This document shows positions 8,874-20,514 of a stretch of DNA of 64,000 nucleotides, one piece after another (position 1 is the stretch's first letter; the number at the start of each line of letters is the position of its first letter). A program made the translations under genes and the position numbers. Where the stretch lies: positions 62,001-126,000 of the forward strand of contig NZ_CALSFO010000003.1 in assembly GCF_943736975.1 (NCBI RefSeq). Direction: 5' to 3'. The notes below the pieces were generated by a model that saw only the letters and a list, made by a program, of their open reading frames with translations, was not told where the DNA came from and made no database searches. The DNA comes from Streptococcus sp. Marseille-Q0941 (GTDB lineage: Bacteria; Bacillota; Bacilli; Lactobacillales; Streptococcaceae).

Positions 8874-9722
8874 ATGAAAGAGATTAGCCTAGAACTATTA
8901 GAAAAAGTCATTGTAGAACGGTCTCGTCACAGTCATAAGGGAGACTACGGTCGTCTTCTCTTGATTGGAGGAACTTATCCCTATGGGGGAGCGATTATTA
9001 TGGCTGCTTTAGCTTCCGTTAGAAGTGGCGCAGGCTTGGTGACAGTAGCAACGGACAAGGAAAATATTCCACCTCTGCATAGCCATTTGCCGGAGGCTAT
9101 GGCCTTTGATCTTGATGATAAGCAATTATTGGAGCAACAGTTGAAGAAAGCAAGTGTTGTCTTGGTTGGATCTGGGCTAGTGGATGATGAGCGTGGAGAA
9201 GAGCTTCTCCATACAGTCTTTCATCATTTAGAGCAAAATCAGACCCTGATACTGGATGGTGGTGCCCTATCCATTTTAGCGAAGACTAAAATGAAATTTC
9301 CTAAAGTTCATCTAGTCTTAACTCCTCATCAAAGGGAATGGCAAGTTTTGTCAGGCTTAGATTTGACTTCCCAAGGAACCGAAGAAACAGGAAAGGCTTT
9401 GAAGAGATTTCCTTCAGGGACGATTTTAGTCCAAAAAGGTCCTGCGACTCGAATCTGGCAAGCTGGTCAAGCTGATTGTTATCAGCTGAGTGTTGGAGGC
9501 CCCTATCAGGCAACTGGGGGTATGGGAGATACTCTGGCAGGGATGGTTGCTGGCTTTGCAGGTCAATTTCCCCAAGCAAGTCTCTATGAAAGAGTGACGG
9601 TAGCGACCCATTTACATTCAGCAATAGCCCAAGAACTAGCTGAGGACAACTATGTAGTCTTGCCGACCATGATTAGTCAACAGATTCCAGCCTTCATGAA
9701 GAACATACAAAAAGACACCTGA
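8874..9722 (+). CDS. nnrD: ADP-dependent NAD(P)H-hydrate dehydratase
   Basis: Repairs damaged (hydrated) NAD(P)H; YjeF C-terminal/CARKD domain of the ribokinase fold. 282 residues. Visible features: the N-terminal KGDYGRLLLIGG motif, RSGAGLVTVAT, the TPHQREWQ region, and the nucleotide-binding GGMGDTLAGM near residues 212-221. The epimerase (YjeF_N) half is absent, as is usual in streptococci. The stop codon lies inside the terminator stem. Confidence 0.9.
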   Translation: MKEISLELLEKVIVERSRHSHKGDYGRLLLIGGTYPYGGAIIMAALASVRSGAGLVTVATDKENIPPLHSHLPEAMAFDLDDKQLLEQQLKKASVVLVGSGLVDDERGEELLHTVFHHLEQNQTLILDGGALSILAKTKMKFPKVHLVLTPHQREWQVLSGLDLTSQGTEETGKALKRFPSGTILVQKGPATRIWQAGQADCYQLSVGGPYQATGGMGDTLAGMVAGFAGQFPQASLYERVTVATHLHSAIAQELAEDNYVVLPTMISQQIPAFMKNIQKDT

Positions 9723-9739
9723 TTTTTTCAGGTGTCTTT
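9710..9739. terminator. Bidirectional terminator overlapping the nnrD stop
   Basis: AAAAGACACCTGA pairs with TCAGGTGTCTTTT, with A- and T-runs on either side. It ends nnrD (+) and the converging small gene at 9746-9931 (-). Confidence 0.88.
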
Positions 9740-9745
9740 TGATGA

Positions 9746-9931
9746 TTAGAAGAGGCCTTTGACCTTATCTACAAGACCGTCTAGGCCTTCTGATCCTGAA
9801 ACCAAAGCTTGTGCTTGGCTAAGGTACTCACCGAGTTGATCCTTGTTTTCTTCGATGAAAGATTTAGCAGCGTCGAAATCTTTTGTTTCGATTAATTCTT
9901 TAACTTTGTTAAATAAATCCATTGGGTTCAT
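9746..9931 (-). CDS. Small hypothetical protein
   Basis: 61 residues from the ATG at 9931 (MNPMDLFNKV), chosen because GGGAGG lies seven bases upstream; a longer frame reaches 9952. I do not recognise the family with confidence. It is helical and charged (KELIETKDFDAAKSFIEENKDQL), without membrane segment or cysteines, and ends in a short amphipathic helix. It is transcribed convergently with nnrD and divergently from dinG. Confidence 0.7.
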   Translation of the reverse strand: MNPMDLFNKVKELIETKDFDAAKSFIEENKDQLGEYLSQAQALVSGSEGLDGLVDKVKGLF

Positions 9932-10034
9932 GATGTTCCTCCCTTTCTCCAATTCTATTCAATCATTTTTTTCAAATCTTGCAAGAAACTTGACTCTTCA
10001 AACAAAGTTCAGGGGTGTCAAATGGTGCAAATTT

Positions 10035-10043
10035 TGATATAAT
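10035..10043 (+). promoter_or_regulatory. Extended -10 promoter giving a leaderless dinG mRNA
   Basis: TGATATAAT ends at 10043, only eight bases before the ATG at 10052 and five before a GTG at 10049. There is no room for an SD, so the transcript should start at or within a base or two of the start codon. Confidence 0.6.
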
Positions 10044-10051
10044 TTTTAGTG

Positions 10052-12502
10052 ATGAATGTTAGAAATAATCGGTATGTCGTTGTAGATTTAGAAGCTACAA
10101 GTACCGGAAGCAAGGCAAAAATCATCCAAGTGGGAATTGTAGTCATTGAAGATGGTGAGATTGTTGAACAGTATGCTACTGATGTCAATCCTCATGAACA
10201 CTTGGATTCTCATATCAAAGAATTAACGGGTTTGACTGATAAACGTTTGGCAAAGGCTCCAGAGTTTTCTCAGGTGGCTAGAGAGATTTTTGAACTAGTC
10301 AAAGACGGTATTTTTGTTGCGCACAATGTTCAGTTCGATGCTAATTTGTTGGCAGAATTCCTCTTTTTGGAAGGTTATGAATTGCGCACGCCTCGTATTG
10401 ATACAGTGGAGTTGGCTCAAGTCTTTTACCCTCAACTAGAGAAGTATAATCTTGGTATTCTTTGCCAAGAGTTGGGGATTCCCTTAGAGCAAGCTCATAC
10501 AGCTTTATCTGATGCCCAAGCAACTGCCGAACTCTTTCTTTGTATGAGACAAAAGATGTTCCAACTGCCAAAAGGTTTGTTGGAGCGCTTGTTGACTTTG
10601 TCAGATAGCTTATTGTACGAATCTTATCTGGTCATCGAGGAAGTTTATCAGAAACAGTCTCTCCTCGTTGAGCATGATTTGGTAGAAGTGCAGGGCTTAT
10701 TCTTAAGAAAAGAAAAGCCACTTCTTTCTCCGAGAAAGTTATCTAAAGATTTCCAGACCAATATTGCCTTGTTAGGGTTAGAAGAGAGAGTTACACAAGA
10801 ACGCTTTGCTCAAAAGGTTCAAGAGTTTTTACAAGGGGAAGACATATCCTTTATTCAGGCTCAAACAGGAATTGGGAAAACCTATGGTTACCTGCTACCG
10901 GCCTTGTCACTTGAGAATGAAGGGGGAATCCTGCTCAGTGTTCCTACTAAAATCCTTCAAGATCAGGTGATACAAGAGGAGGCTAAAAAACTAGAAGAGA
11001 TTTTCCATATCTCTATTCATAGTCTTAAAGGTCCTCAGAATTACTTGAAGCTAGATGCCTTTCATACAGCTCTAGAGGAAGAAGAGTCCAATCGTCTGTA
11101 TACACGATTCAAGATGCAACTTCTAGTTTGGTTGACAGAAACAGAGACAGGAGACTTAGACGAGATTGGTCAGCTATATCGCTACCAGCAGTTTTTACCA
11201 AACTTGGTTCATGATGGAAATCTTCACAAAGACTCTCTCTTTTGGTTGGAGGATTTTTGGAAACGAGGTCAAGAAAGGGCTCGTTCTTGTAAGTTGCTTG
11301 TGACCAATCATGCTTATCTAGTTACCCGACTTGAAGATGATCCAAGTCTCTTAGAAGGGCGTCTCTTGATTTTAGATGAAGCCCAGAAAGTCTTGTTGAC
11401 ATTGGAAAATCTTTCTCGTAAAACGTATTTGCTAACAGATTTGGTGGAGCAACTAGATCAAGCTCTATCTAAAGAAGGCGACATGCTTCAAAAACGTTTG
11501 CTAGAGAGTATTCGATTTGAATGTTCTTATCTAATCGATCAGTTCCTATCTGGTAAACGTAAGATGTGCCCAGCTAGTAGCATTAATAAGCTCCGACAAG
11601 ATTTTTCTGAGTTGAATCTTCAAGAATTTAAAGACTATCAGAAATTTTTTATATCTGATGGAGAATTTTGGTTATCGACCTCAGATCTGTCTAGTAAAAA
11701 GGTTGAAATCACTTCTAGTCGCAATCATCGTTTGCTCTTTTCTGAGATTTTTCCAGAATCCTGTCAGCTTTTAGGGATTTCTGCAACCCTTGAAATTAGT
11801 AGTCGGGTTTCTTTACCAGAATTGTTAGGTTTTCCTCAAGCGGCCTTTTATTGCCTAGACGAACAGTTTCAAGAAAATCAGGAAATCTTCTTGGTGAAGG
11901 ATTTTCCATTGGTAACAGAGATTTCAACTCGGGATTATGGGCAAGCAGTCGTGGAAGTTTTAGAAGAATTATCCTTCCTGGAAGAACCCATTTTAGTCTT
12001 ATTTACCGCAAAAGATTTGTTATTACAAGTATCTGATGCCTTAAATATACCTCATCTAGCACAGTATAAACACGGTGAACCTGCCCAGTTAAAAAAACGT
12101 TTTGAAAGAGGCGAGCGTGAGCTCTTGCTCGGAGCGGGAAGTTTTTGGGAAGGTGTTGATTTTTCAAGACATCCACGAGTGATTGAAGTAGTGACTCGCT
12201 TGCCCTTCCAAAATCCAGAAGATCCCTTTACTAAAAAGATGAATCAAGAACTCCGTTTGGAAGGGAAAAATCCTTTTTATGACTACCAGCTTCCTATGGC
12301 TATTATTCGTCTCAAGCAAGCGATTGGACGAACCATGCGTCGAGTGGGGCAACGCTCTGCGGTTCTGATTTTAGACAGCCGTATGGCAAGTAAACGCTAC
12401 GGCAAGCAAATCAGCAAGGCTTTGTCTCGTACTAGTCGAGTTAGAGTCATTAGCAGAGAGCAAGCTTTTATCAAAATTCAAGAATTTTTAAATAAACAAT
12501 GA
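10052..12502 (+). CDS. dinG: DinG-type protein: DnaQ-like exonuclease fused to XPD/DinG helicase domain
   Basis: 816 residues. Residues about 8-165 form a DnaQ-like 3'-5' exonuclease (VVVDLEATSTG with DxE, HNVQFDANLL, and the HTALSDAQAT block). A superfamily 2 XPD/DinG helicase follows, with Walker A QTGIGKTYG, a DEAQ motif (LILDEAQKV) in place of the usual DEAH, and motif VI QAIGRTMRR. The four-cysteine Fe-S cluster of E. coli DinG is not visible; only one Cys lies in that interval. The Firmicute (S. aureus-type) members with this layout are known mainly as nucleases. GTG at 10049 is an alternative start. Likely role: DNA repair or processing. Confidence 0.9.
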   Translation: MNVRNNRYVVVDLEATSTGSKAKIIQVGIVVIEDGEIVEQYATDVNPHEHLDSHIKELTGLTDKRLAKAPEFSQVAREIFELVKDGIFVAHNVQFDANLLAEFLFLEGYELRTPRIDTVELAQVFYPQLEKYNLGILCQELGIPLEQAHTALSDAQATAELFLCMRQKMFQLPKGLLERLLTLSDSLLYESYLVIEEVYQKQSLLVEHDLVEVQGLFLRKEKPLLSPRKLSKDFQTNIALLGLEERVTQERFAQKVQEFLQGEDISFIQAQTGIGKTYGYLLPALSLENEGGILLSVPTKILQDQVIQEEAKKLEEIFHISIHSLKGPQNYLKLDAFHTALEEEESNRLYTRFKMQLLVWLTETETGDLDEIGQLYRYQQFLPNLVHDGNLHKDSLFWLEDFWKRGQERARSCKLLVTNHAYLVTRLEDDPSLLEGRLLILDEAQKVLLTLENLSRKTYLLTDLVEQLDQALSKEGDMLQKRLLESIRFECSYLIDQFLSGKRKMCPASSINKLRQDFSELNLQEFKDYQKFFISDGEFWLSTSDLSSKKVEITSSRNHRLLFSEIFPESCQLLGISATLEISSRVSLPELLGFPQAAFYCLDEQFQENQEIFLVKDFPLVTEISTRDYGQAVVEVLEELSFLEEPILVLFTAKDLLLQVSDALNIPHLAQYKHGEPAQLKKRFERGERELLLGAGSFWEGVDFSRHPRVIEVVTRLPFQNPEDPFTKKMNQELRLEGKNPFYDYQLPMAIIRLKQAIGRTMRRVGQRSAVLILDSRMASKRYGKQISKALSRTSRVRVISREQAFIKIQEFLNKQ

Positions 12503-12535
12503 AATGAATACCTGAAAGAATGAAGGAGGCCTTTT

Positions 12536-13759
12536 ATGAAACGTTCGCTCGACTCTAGGGTCGATTATAGTTTAATATTGCCAGTATTTTGTTTGTTGGT
12601 CATTGGAGTTGTAGCTATTTATATAGCAGTTAGTCATGACTACCCAAACAATGTTTGGACCATACTTGGACAACAGCTAGCTTGGATATCGCTAGGGATT
12701 ATCTTTAGCTTTATAGTCATGTTTTTTAACACAAAATTTTTATGGCAGTCCACCCCTTATTTATATGGTCTTGGTCTAGCCTTAATGGTTTTGCCTTTGG
12801 TCTTCTACAACCCAAGATTAGTAGCTGCAACTGGTGCAAAAAACTGGGTTTCAATCGGTGGTTATACACTCTTTCAACCCTCCGAATTCATGAAGATATC
12901 CTATATTTTGATGCTGGCATACGTTATTGTAACCTTTACCAAGAAACATAAAGACAAGGAACGAACGATTGGTTTAGATTTTCTATTAATTTTGTGGATG
13001 ATTATTTTCACGATACCTGTTATGGTTTTACTAGCCTTGCAAAGCGACCTTGGGACAGCTATGGTTTTTGTAGCAATCTTTGCAGGACTTGTTTTACTGT
13101 CTGGTGTTTCTTGGAAAATCATTCTTCCAATTTTTGTAGCAGTTGTATCTGCGATTACAGGCTTCCTAGCCATCTTTATCACAAAAGACGGGCGTGCCTT
13201 TATGCATCAGATTGGGATGCCGACTTATCAGATAAATCGTATCCTAGCCTGGCTCAATCCATTTGATTATGCTCAAACGACTACCTATCAGCAAGCACAG
13301 GGTCAAATTGCGATTGGTAGCGGTGGTATTTTTGGCCAAGGATTTAATGTGTCTAATCTCCTCATTCCAGTTCGAGAGAGTGACATGATTTTTACCGTGA
13401 TTGCGGAAGATTTCGGTTTTATTGGTTCAGTTGTAGTGGTTGCACTCTATCTACTGCTTATTTATCGTATGTTAAAGATCACCTTAAAATCAAATAATCA
13501 ATTTTACACCTACATTTCAACTGGATTTATTATGATGCTCTTGTTCCACATCTTTGAAAATATTGGTGCTGTAACTGGCCTCCTTCCCCTGACAGGGATT
13601 CCTTTGCCATTTATTTCACAAGGGGGGTCCGCTATTATCAGTAATCTTATCGGTGTCGGTCTGCTGTTGTCCATGAGCTACCAAACTCATTTAGCTGATG
13701 AAAAGAGTGGTCGAACAAGATTCAAACGCAAAAAAGTTGTACTGAAAAAAGTGAAATAA
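12536..13759 (+). CDS. rodA: SEDS-family peptidoglycan polymerase (RodA/FtsW type)
   Basis: 407-residue polytopic membrane protein with about ten hydrophobic segments. SEDS glycosyltransferases polymerise lipid II together with a class B PBP, here most likely for peripheral growth. Family hallmarks: the GAKNWVSIGG loop, QPSEFMKI, the LQSDLGTAMVF segment, and the C-terminal GIPLPFISQGGSA. AAGGAGG lies seven bases upstream of the ATG. RodA rather than FtsW is inferred from remembered gene order (DJ-1, HAD, gyrB, ezrA following) and is less certain than the SEDS assignment. Confidence 0.9.
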   Translation: MKRSLDSRVDYSLILPVFCLLVIGVVAIYIAVSHDYPNNVWTILGQQLAWISLGIIFSFIVMFFNTKFLWQSTPYLYGLGLALMVLPLVFYNPRLVAATGAKNWVSIGGYTLFQPSEFMKISYILMLAYVIVTFTKKHKDKERTIGLDFLLILWMIIFTIPVMVLLALQSDLGTAMVFVAIFAGLVLLSGVSWKIILPIFVAVVSAITGFLAIFITKDGRAFMHQIGMPTYQINRILAWLNPFDYAQTTTYQQAQGQIAIGSGGIFGQGFNVSNLLIPVRESDMIFTVIAEDFGFIGSVVVVALYLLLIYRMLKITLKSNNQFYTYISTGFIMMLLFHIFENIGAVTGLLPLTGIPLPFISQGGSAIISNLIGVGLLLSMSYQTHLADEKSGRTRFKRKKVVLKKVK

Positions 13760-13769
13760 GGAGGTCGCT

Positions 13770-14318
13770 ATGCCTAAAGTTGCAGTTATCCTAGCAAATG
13801 GCTTTGAAGAAATCGAAGCTTTAACAGTCGTAGATGTCTTGCGTCGCGCAAATATTACCTGCCATATGGTAGGTTTTGATGCTCAAATTACGGGTTCACA
13901 TGACATTCAAGTTCAAACTGATCGTGTCTTTGATGGTGATTTGTCAGAGTATGACATGATCGTTCTACCAGGAGGAATGCCTGGTTCGGTCCACTTAAGA
14001 GACAATGAACAATTGAGCGCTGAACTTCAAAAGTTTGAGAAAATCGGAAAAAAAGTAGCAGCTATTTGTGCAGCTCCTATTGCTTTAAATCAAGCAGGTC
14101 TTCTAGAAGGAAGAAACTATACTTGCTACGATGGTGTACAAGAACAAATCTCAAATGGTCACTACCATAAAGAAACAGTAGTAGTAGATGGGAATGTCAT
14201 TACTAGTCGTGGTCCAGCAACAGCTTTAGCCTTTGCTTATCACTTGGTTGAAACACTTGGTGGAGATGCCAAAGCTCTAAGAGATGGCATGCTCTACACA
14301 GACGTATTTGAAAAATAA
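13770..14318 (+). CDS. DJ-1/PfpI family protein
   Basis: 182-residue DJ-1/ThiJ-like protein. The nucleophile elbow AAICAAP puts the reactive cysteine at residue 100, and the upstream acidic residue (about E15) fits the DJ-1 glutamate. Members act as glyoxalase III, deglycase-like or redox-stress proteins. The start has AAGGAGG and lies 10 bp after rodA, so it is co-transcribed. A hairpin terminator follows. Confidence 0.9.
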   Translation: MPKVAVILANGFEEIEALTVVDVLRRANITCHMVGFDAQITGSHDIQVQTDRVFDGDLSEYDMIVLPGGMPGSVHLRDNEQLSAELQKFEKIGKKVAAICAAPIALNQAGLLEGRNYTCYDGVQEQISNGHYHKETVVVDGNVITSRGPATALAFAYHLVETLGGDAKALRDGMLYTDVFEK

Positions 14319-14327
14319 TGACAAACG

Positions 14328-14368
14328 GAGGAGAATCTTTCTTGTTGGAGAGGATTCTTCTCTTTTTT
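14328..14368 (+). terminator. Terminator of the rodA-DJ-1 unit
   Basis: GAGGAGAATC (14328-14337) pairs with GATTCTTCTC (14353-14362) with one G-U pair, followed by six T's. Confidence 0.8.
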
Positions 14369-14411
14369 AATGGCAAAAAACAAGGTAAACATCGCATTTT
14401 TTATAAAAAAA

Positions 14412-14420
14412 TGGTATAAT
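14412..14420 (+). promoter_or_regulatory. Extended -10 promoter for a leaderless HAD gene
   Basis: TGGTATAAT ends at 14420, seven bases before the ATG at 14428. There is no SD between them. Confidence 0.6.
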
Positions 14421-14427
14421 GAAGGGT

Positions 14428-16952
<2,525 letters not shown>

Positions 16953-16958
16953 AAAAAT

Positions 16959-16997
16959 TGGGAAATAGTTCCCAAGGCTTGAAAAATATGATATAAT
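16959..16997 (+). promoter_or_regulatory. Palindrome and -10 box before ezrA
   Basis: TTGGGAA-ATAG-TTCCCAA (16959-16976) is a perfect hairpin without a T-run, followed by TATAAT at 16992-16997. It may act as a weak attenuator for gyrB or an operator for ezrA. The -35 is poor. Confidence 0.45.
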
Positions 16998-17032
16998 CAT
17001 TACAATTGTGTCAAGTATAAAAGGAGTTTGAT

Positions 17033-18760
17033 ATGTCAAATAATCAGTTGATTATTACTTTGATTGGAATTGCTGTCCTGCTTCTTATTGCCTTTGCAGT
17101 AGCCATTTTGCTACGTAAACGTAATGAGAGTAGACTTGCAGCCTTAGAAGAAAGAAAAGAAGAATTATATAACCTTCCTGTTAATGATGAGGTAGAGGTT
17201 GTTAAAAATATGCATCTGATTGGTCAAAGTCAGGTTGCCTTTAGAGAATGGAATCAAAAATGGGTAGATTTGTCTCTGAACTCTTTTGCGGATATTGAGA
17301 ATAACCTCTTTGAAGCTGAAGGATACAATAACTCATTCCGTTTCTTGAAAGCTAAGCACCAGATTGATCAAATTGAAAGTCAGATTGAACTTGTTGAAGA
17401 GGATATTACAGCGATTCGTAATGCCTTGTCTGATTTAGAAAAACAAGAATCAAAAAATAGCGGACGTGTTCTGCATGCCCTAGATTTATTTGAAAAACTA
17501 CAAAATACGGTAGCTGAAGATTCTGAAAAATATGGTCAAGCTCTTTCGGAAATTGAAAAACAATTGGAGAACATCCAATCTGAGTTTTCTCAATTTGTAA
17601 CCTTGAATTCTTCAGGGGATCCGGTTGAAGCAGCAGGCATTTTAGATAACGCTGAAAATCATATTTTGGCCTTGACACATATCGTTGAAAGAATCCCAGC
17701 GATTGTAACCAAGCTGACTACTGAATTGCCAGAACAACTTGAAGATTTAGAAGCAGGTTACCGTAAGTTATTAGATGAGAACTATCATTTTGTAGAAACA
17801 GATATCGAATCTCGTCTTCAACTTCTCTATGAAGCTTTGAAAAATAATCACGAAAATATCCGTACATTGGAGTTGGACAATGCAGAGTATGAAAATACTC
17901 AAATCCAAGAAGAAATCAATGCACTTTATGATATTTTCACACGTGAAATTAAAGCGCACAAAGCTTTTGAAAAATTGGTAGCTACCCTTCCTACGTATCT
18001 TAACCACTTGAAAGAAAATAATCAGGTCTTGGTTAAAGATATTGAACGTCTTGGGAAAAACTACCTGATTTCTGAAAGCGATGTAAATCGAGTTCGTCGT
18101 CTTCAAGCTGATATCTCGGCTTTGGATGCTACGATCGAAGAAATAACAAACGACCAAACAGAGGTTTCAGAAGCATATTCTGTATTACTAGAACGTTTGG
18201 AAAATGTCCAATCTACATTAAAAGATATTGAAGATGACCAAATCGGTGTTAGTGAGCGTCTCGTTCAGATTGAAAAAGATGACATCAATGCTCGTCAAAA
18301 AGCAAATGTCTATGTCAACCGTCTGCATACGATTAAACGCTACATGGAGAAGAGAAATCTTCCAGGAATTCCACAAAAATTCTTGAAGCTCTTCTTTGAT
18401 GCAAGTCACAGTACAGAAGACTTGATGGCTGAGTTGGAACAAGCACAAGTAAATATCGAATCTGTAAATCGTATCCTTGAGATTGCGACAAATGATATGA
18501 ATATGTTGGAAGAAGAAACATACAGTATTGTTCAATATGCAACACTTACGGAACAATTGCTTCAATATTCGAACCGTTACAGATCATTTGATGACCGTAT
18601 TCAACAAGCTTTCCAAGAAGCTTTGAATATCTTTGAAACAGCCTTTGATTATCAAGCTTCTTTTGAAAAAATCTCTCAAGCATTAGAAGTAGCTGAACCA
18701 GGCGTGACAAATCGCTTTGTTACTTCTTATGAGAAAACAAGAGAAAGTATTCGTTTCTAA
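17033..18760 (+). CDS. ezrA: Septation ring formation regulator EzrA
   Basis: 575-residue bitopic membrane protein: one N-terminal transmembrane helix (about residues 5-25), then a long cytoplasmic region of spectrin-like coiled coils rich in E, K, Q and L. EzrA links FtsZ to the divisome and peptidoglycan synthases and restrains extra Z-rings. Length and layout are normal for the family. AAAAGGAG precedes the ATG. It is monocistronic, with a strong terminator. Confidence 0.96.
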   Translation: MSNNQLIITLIGIAVLLLIAFAVAILLRKRNESRLAALEERKEELYNLPVNDEVEVVKNMHLIGQSQVAFREWNQKWVDLSLNSFADIENNLFEAEGYNNSFRFLKAKHQIDQIESQIELVEEDITAIRNALSDLEKQESKNSGRVLHALDLFEKLQNTVAEDSEKYGQALSEIEKQLENIQSEFSQFVTLNSSGDPVEAAGILDNAENHILALTHIVERIPAIVTKLTTELPEQLEDLEAGYRKLLDENYHFVETDIESRLQLLYEALKNNHENIRTLELDNAEYENTQIQEEINALYDIFTREIKAHKAFEKLVATLPTYLNHLKENNQVLVKDIERLGKNYLISESDVNRVRRLQADISALDATIEEITNDQTEVSEAYSVLLERLENVQSTLKDIEDDQIGVSERLVQIEKDDINARQKANVYVNRLHTIKRYMEKRNLPGIPQKFLKLFFDASHSTEDLMAELEQAQVNIESVNRILEIATNDMNMLEEETYSIVQYATLTEQLLQYSNRYRSFDDRIQQAFQEALNIFETAFDYQASFEKISQALEVAEPGVTNRFVTSYEKTRESIRF

Positions 18761-18765
18761 TTTAC

Positions 18766-18798
18766 AAAAGAATCCTAGATTTTTCCTAGGATTCTTTT
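18766..18798 (+). terminator. ezrA terminator
   Basis: AAAAGAATCCTAG and CTAGGATTCTTTT form a perfect 13-bp stem followed by T-rich sequence. Confidence 0.9.
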
Positions 18799-18841
18799 AC
18801 TTTTCTTTACCTATAGTAAATATTTTTATGCCATGTTTTCA

Positions 18842-18870
18842 TTGAAATTATAGCTCGTATTTGATATGAT
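18842..18870 (+). promoter_or_regulatory. pgdA promoter producing a leaderless mRNA
   Basis: TTGAAA (18842-18847), a 17-bp spacer, TATGAT (18865-18870), then AAGACT and the ATG at 18877. The predicted transcription start coincides with the start codon. Confidence 0.72.
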
Positions 18871-18876
18871 AAGACT

Positions 18877-20271
18877 ATGACAAAAAAGAGATTACCCCAG
18901 AATAAAGTAAAGAAGAAAAATAATAAAAAGCTTGGCACTCTTGTCTTGCTTTTATTTCTAACAATGATAGCACTCGGTAGTGCGATTACCTATAAAGTGT
19001 TGAACAAACAAGCCTTTGAGCAGAAAATTGAGAGCCTCAAGAAGGAAAAAGACGATGCCTACTCCCAAGGGAGTCAAAAAGAGCATTTCCGTAAAGAGAA
19101 ATCAGAAATTATCACCTATTATCCACTAGTTGGAGAAAATGTTATCTCCTCTGTCAAGGATGTCATCGTAAAAGATATCACTGACAAAGTAGAAGGTAAA
19201 GAACAGTTGATTTTTTATTACTCAGAAAAAGGGGATTCCTCTTTGACTGGGGTTGAAAATCGTTTAATCAAAAAACAGGCCTATGACTTGGCAAATTCTA
19301 ATGTCGTTGAATTAGAAAATACTACTTTAGACCAGCTGTATCTCAAAGAAGATGGCTCTGTCTTTACCCTGGATCAACTCTTTACAGACTCATCCACGGC
19401 CAAAGAAAAATTGCTTGAGGGAGTTAAATCAACTCTCAAAGATAAAAAAATTGAACAATCAGTTGTTGATCAAGTTTCAGCTGATTTCTCAGCTGCAGAA
19501 TTGTCAAGCTGGAAGTTTACCTATAAAGATAGTCAATTAGTTCTTTATCCAGTCAAAGCAACGACTAATGTTGAAGAAATAGCGATGCCTATTTCAGATT
19601 TCTTTGATTTTATTCAGACATCCTATCTAACAGAAAAAGATGCTGAACTTTATAAAAAAGTTCAAGCAGAGAAACATAAAAAAGTTGTAGCCTTAACCTT
19701 TGATGACGGTCCCGATGGCAATACAACACCGCAAGCCTTGGATATTTTAGCTAAGTATAAAATCAAAGCGACCTTCTTTGTACAAGGAAAAAACATTGCA
19801 GGTAATGAAGCTATCCTCAAACGTATGCAGGCCGAGGGACATGAAGTTGGAAACCATAGTTGGAACCATCCTGTTTTAACACAACTTTCATTAGAAGATG
19901 CTAAAAAACAAATTACGGATACAGAATCAGCAATTACGAGTGTTCTCGGAAAGAGTTCAAAATTGATGCGTCCACCATATGGTGCGATTTCAGATGATAT
20001 CCGTAATAGTCTCGATTTGAGCTTTATTATGTGGGATGTAGATAGTTTAGACTGGAAGAGTAAAAACGAAGCAGCGATTCTGACAGAAATTCAACGTCAA
20101 ACAACTGATGGTTCTATCATCCTCATGCATGATATTCATCAGACGTCAGTGAATTCACTACCAAAGGTTATTGAGTATTTGCAGGGACAGGGATATAGTT
20201 TTGTGACAGTATCAGAACTACTCAATACAGGTTTAAAACCACATGGTATTTACTATTCTCGTAACCAATAG
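18877..20271 (+). CDS. pgdA: Peptidoglycan N-acetylglucosamine deacetylase
   Basis: 464-residue membrane-anchored CE4 polysaccharide deacetylase, which removes acetyl groups from GlcNAc in peptidoglycan and gives lysozyme resistance. N-terminal basic stretch, one transmembrane helix (about 22-45), a middle domain, then the NodB domain from about residue 265. Catalytic/metal residues: D276-D277 in TFDDGPD, H327 and H331 in [11 protein letters not shown], then the [13 protein letters not shown] and LMHD motifs. These match the published pneumococcal PgdA sites with a one-residue offset. There is no SD; the -10 box sits six bases before the ATG. Confidence 0.95.
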   Translation: MTKKRLPQNKVKKKNNKKLGTLVLLLFLTMIALGSAITYKVLNKQAFEQKIESLKKEKDDAYSQGSQKEHFRKEKSEIITYYPLVGENVISSVKDVIVKDITDKVEGKEQLIFYYSEKGDSSLTGVENRLIKKQAYDLANSNVVELENTTLDQLYLKEDGSVFTLDQLFTDSSTAKEKLLEGVKSTLKDKKIEQSVVDQVSADFSAAELSSWKFTYKDSQLVLYPVKATTNVEEIAMPISDFFDFIQTSYLTEKDAELYKKVQAEKHKKVVALTFDDGPDGNTTPQALDILAKYKIKATFFVQGKNIAGNEAILKRMQAEGHEVGNHSWNHPVLTQLSLEDAKKQITDTESAITSVLGKSSKLMRPPYGAISDDIRNSLDLSFIMWDVDSLDWKSKNEAAILTEIQRQTTDGSIILMHDIHQTSVNSLPKVIEYLQGQGYSFVTVSELLNTGLKPHGIYYSRNQ

Positions 20272-20322
20272 TTGGGATTAAAATCAAGTATTAGAAAAAA
20301 ACAAAAAAAGATTATTTTTATC

Positions 20323-20351
20323 TTGACAAGTAAGGAAAAACTTGATATTAT
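20323..20351 (+). promoter_or_regulatory. infC operon promoter
   Basis: Consensus TTGACA (20323-20328), a 17-bp spacer, TATTAT (20346-20351). The start of transcription is expected near 20358, leaving a leader of about 150 bases. Confidence 0.8.
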
Positions 20352-20357
20352 ATACAA

Positions 20358-20514
20358 GATGAGAAAAGCAGAAGTGAGAACTTCTCGCCTTGCGACTAAC
20401 GTTGTCTGGCCCCTACAGATCAAGTTTCAGAAATGAAATATAATCATGTAGTGCGGACTTGCGTTAGCAAGTCCGCTCTTGTTTTTCTCTAAACTAAAAA
20501 AAGAGGTGAAAACC
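20358..20514 (+). promoter_or_regulatory. Structured infC leader with antiterminator option
   Basis: The leader contains a local hairpin (AGAAG/CTTCT, about 20370-20385) and a terminator at 20453-20486. CTTG...CTAACG (20389-20401, with a two- to three-base bulge) is complementary to CGTTAG-CAAG (20462-20471), which is part of the terminator. The two structures exclude each other. In Bacillus the infC-rpmI-rplT leader is attenuated by L20; the same logic is inferred here, although the sequence is not obviously the Bacillus L20 motif. Confidence 0.65.
20453..20486 (+). terminator. Attenuator terminator in the infC leader
   Basis: GCGGACTTGC (20453-20462) pairs with GCAAGTCCGC (20467-20476) in a perfect 10-bp stem with a four-base loop, followed by a T-rich tail (TCTTGTTTTT). 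It lies 29 bp before the infC start, so it must be conditional. Confidence 0.82.

Noticed and set aside
20479..20514. TTG or GTG start for infC
   Set aside because: The TTG lies in the T-run of the attenuator, and the GTG overlaps the SD. ATA at 20515 is better spaced and matches the family N-terminus.
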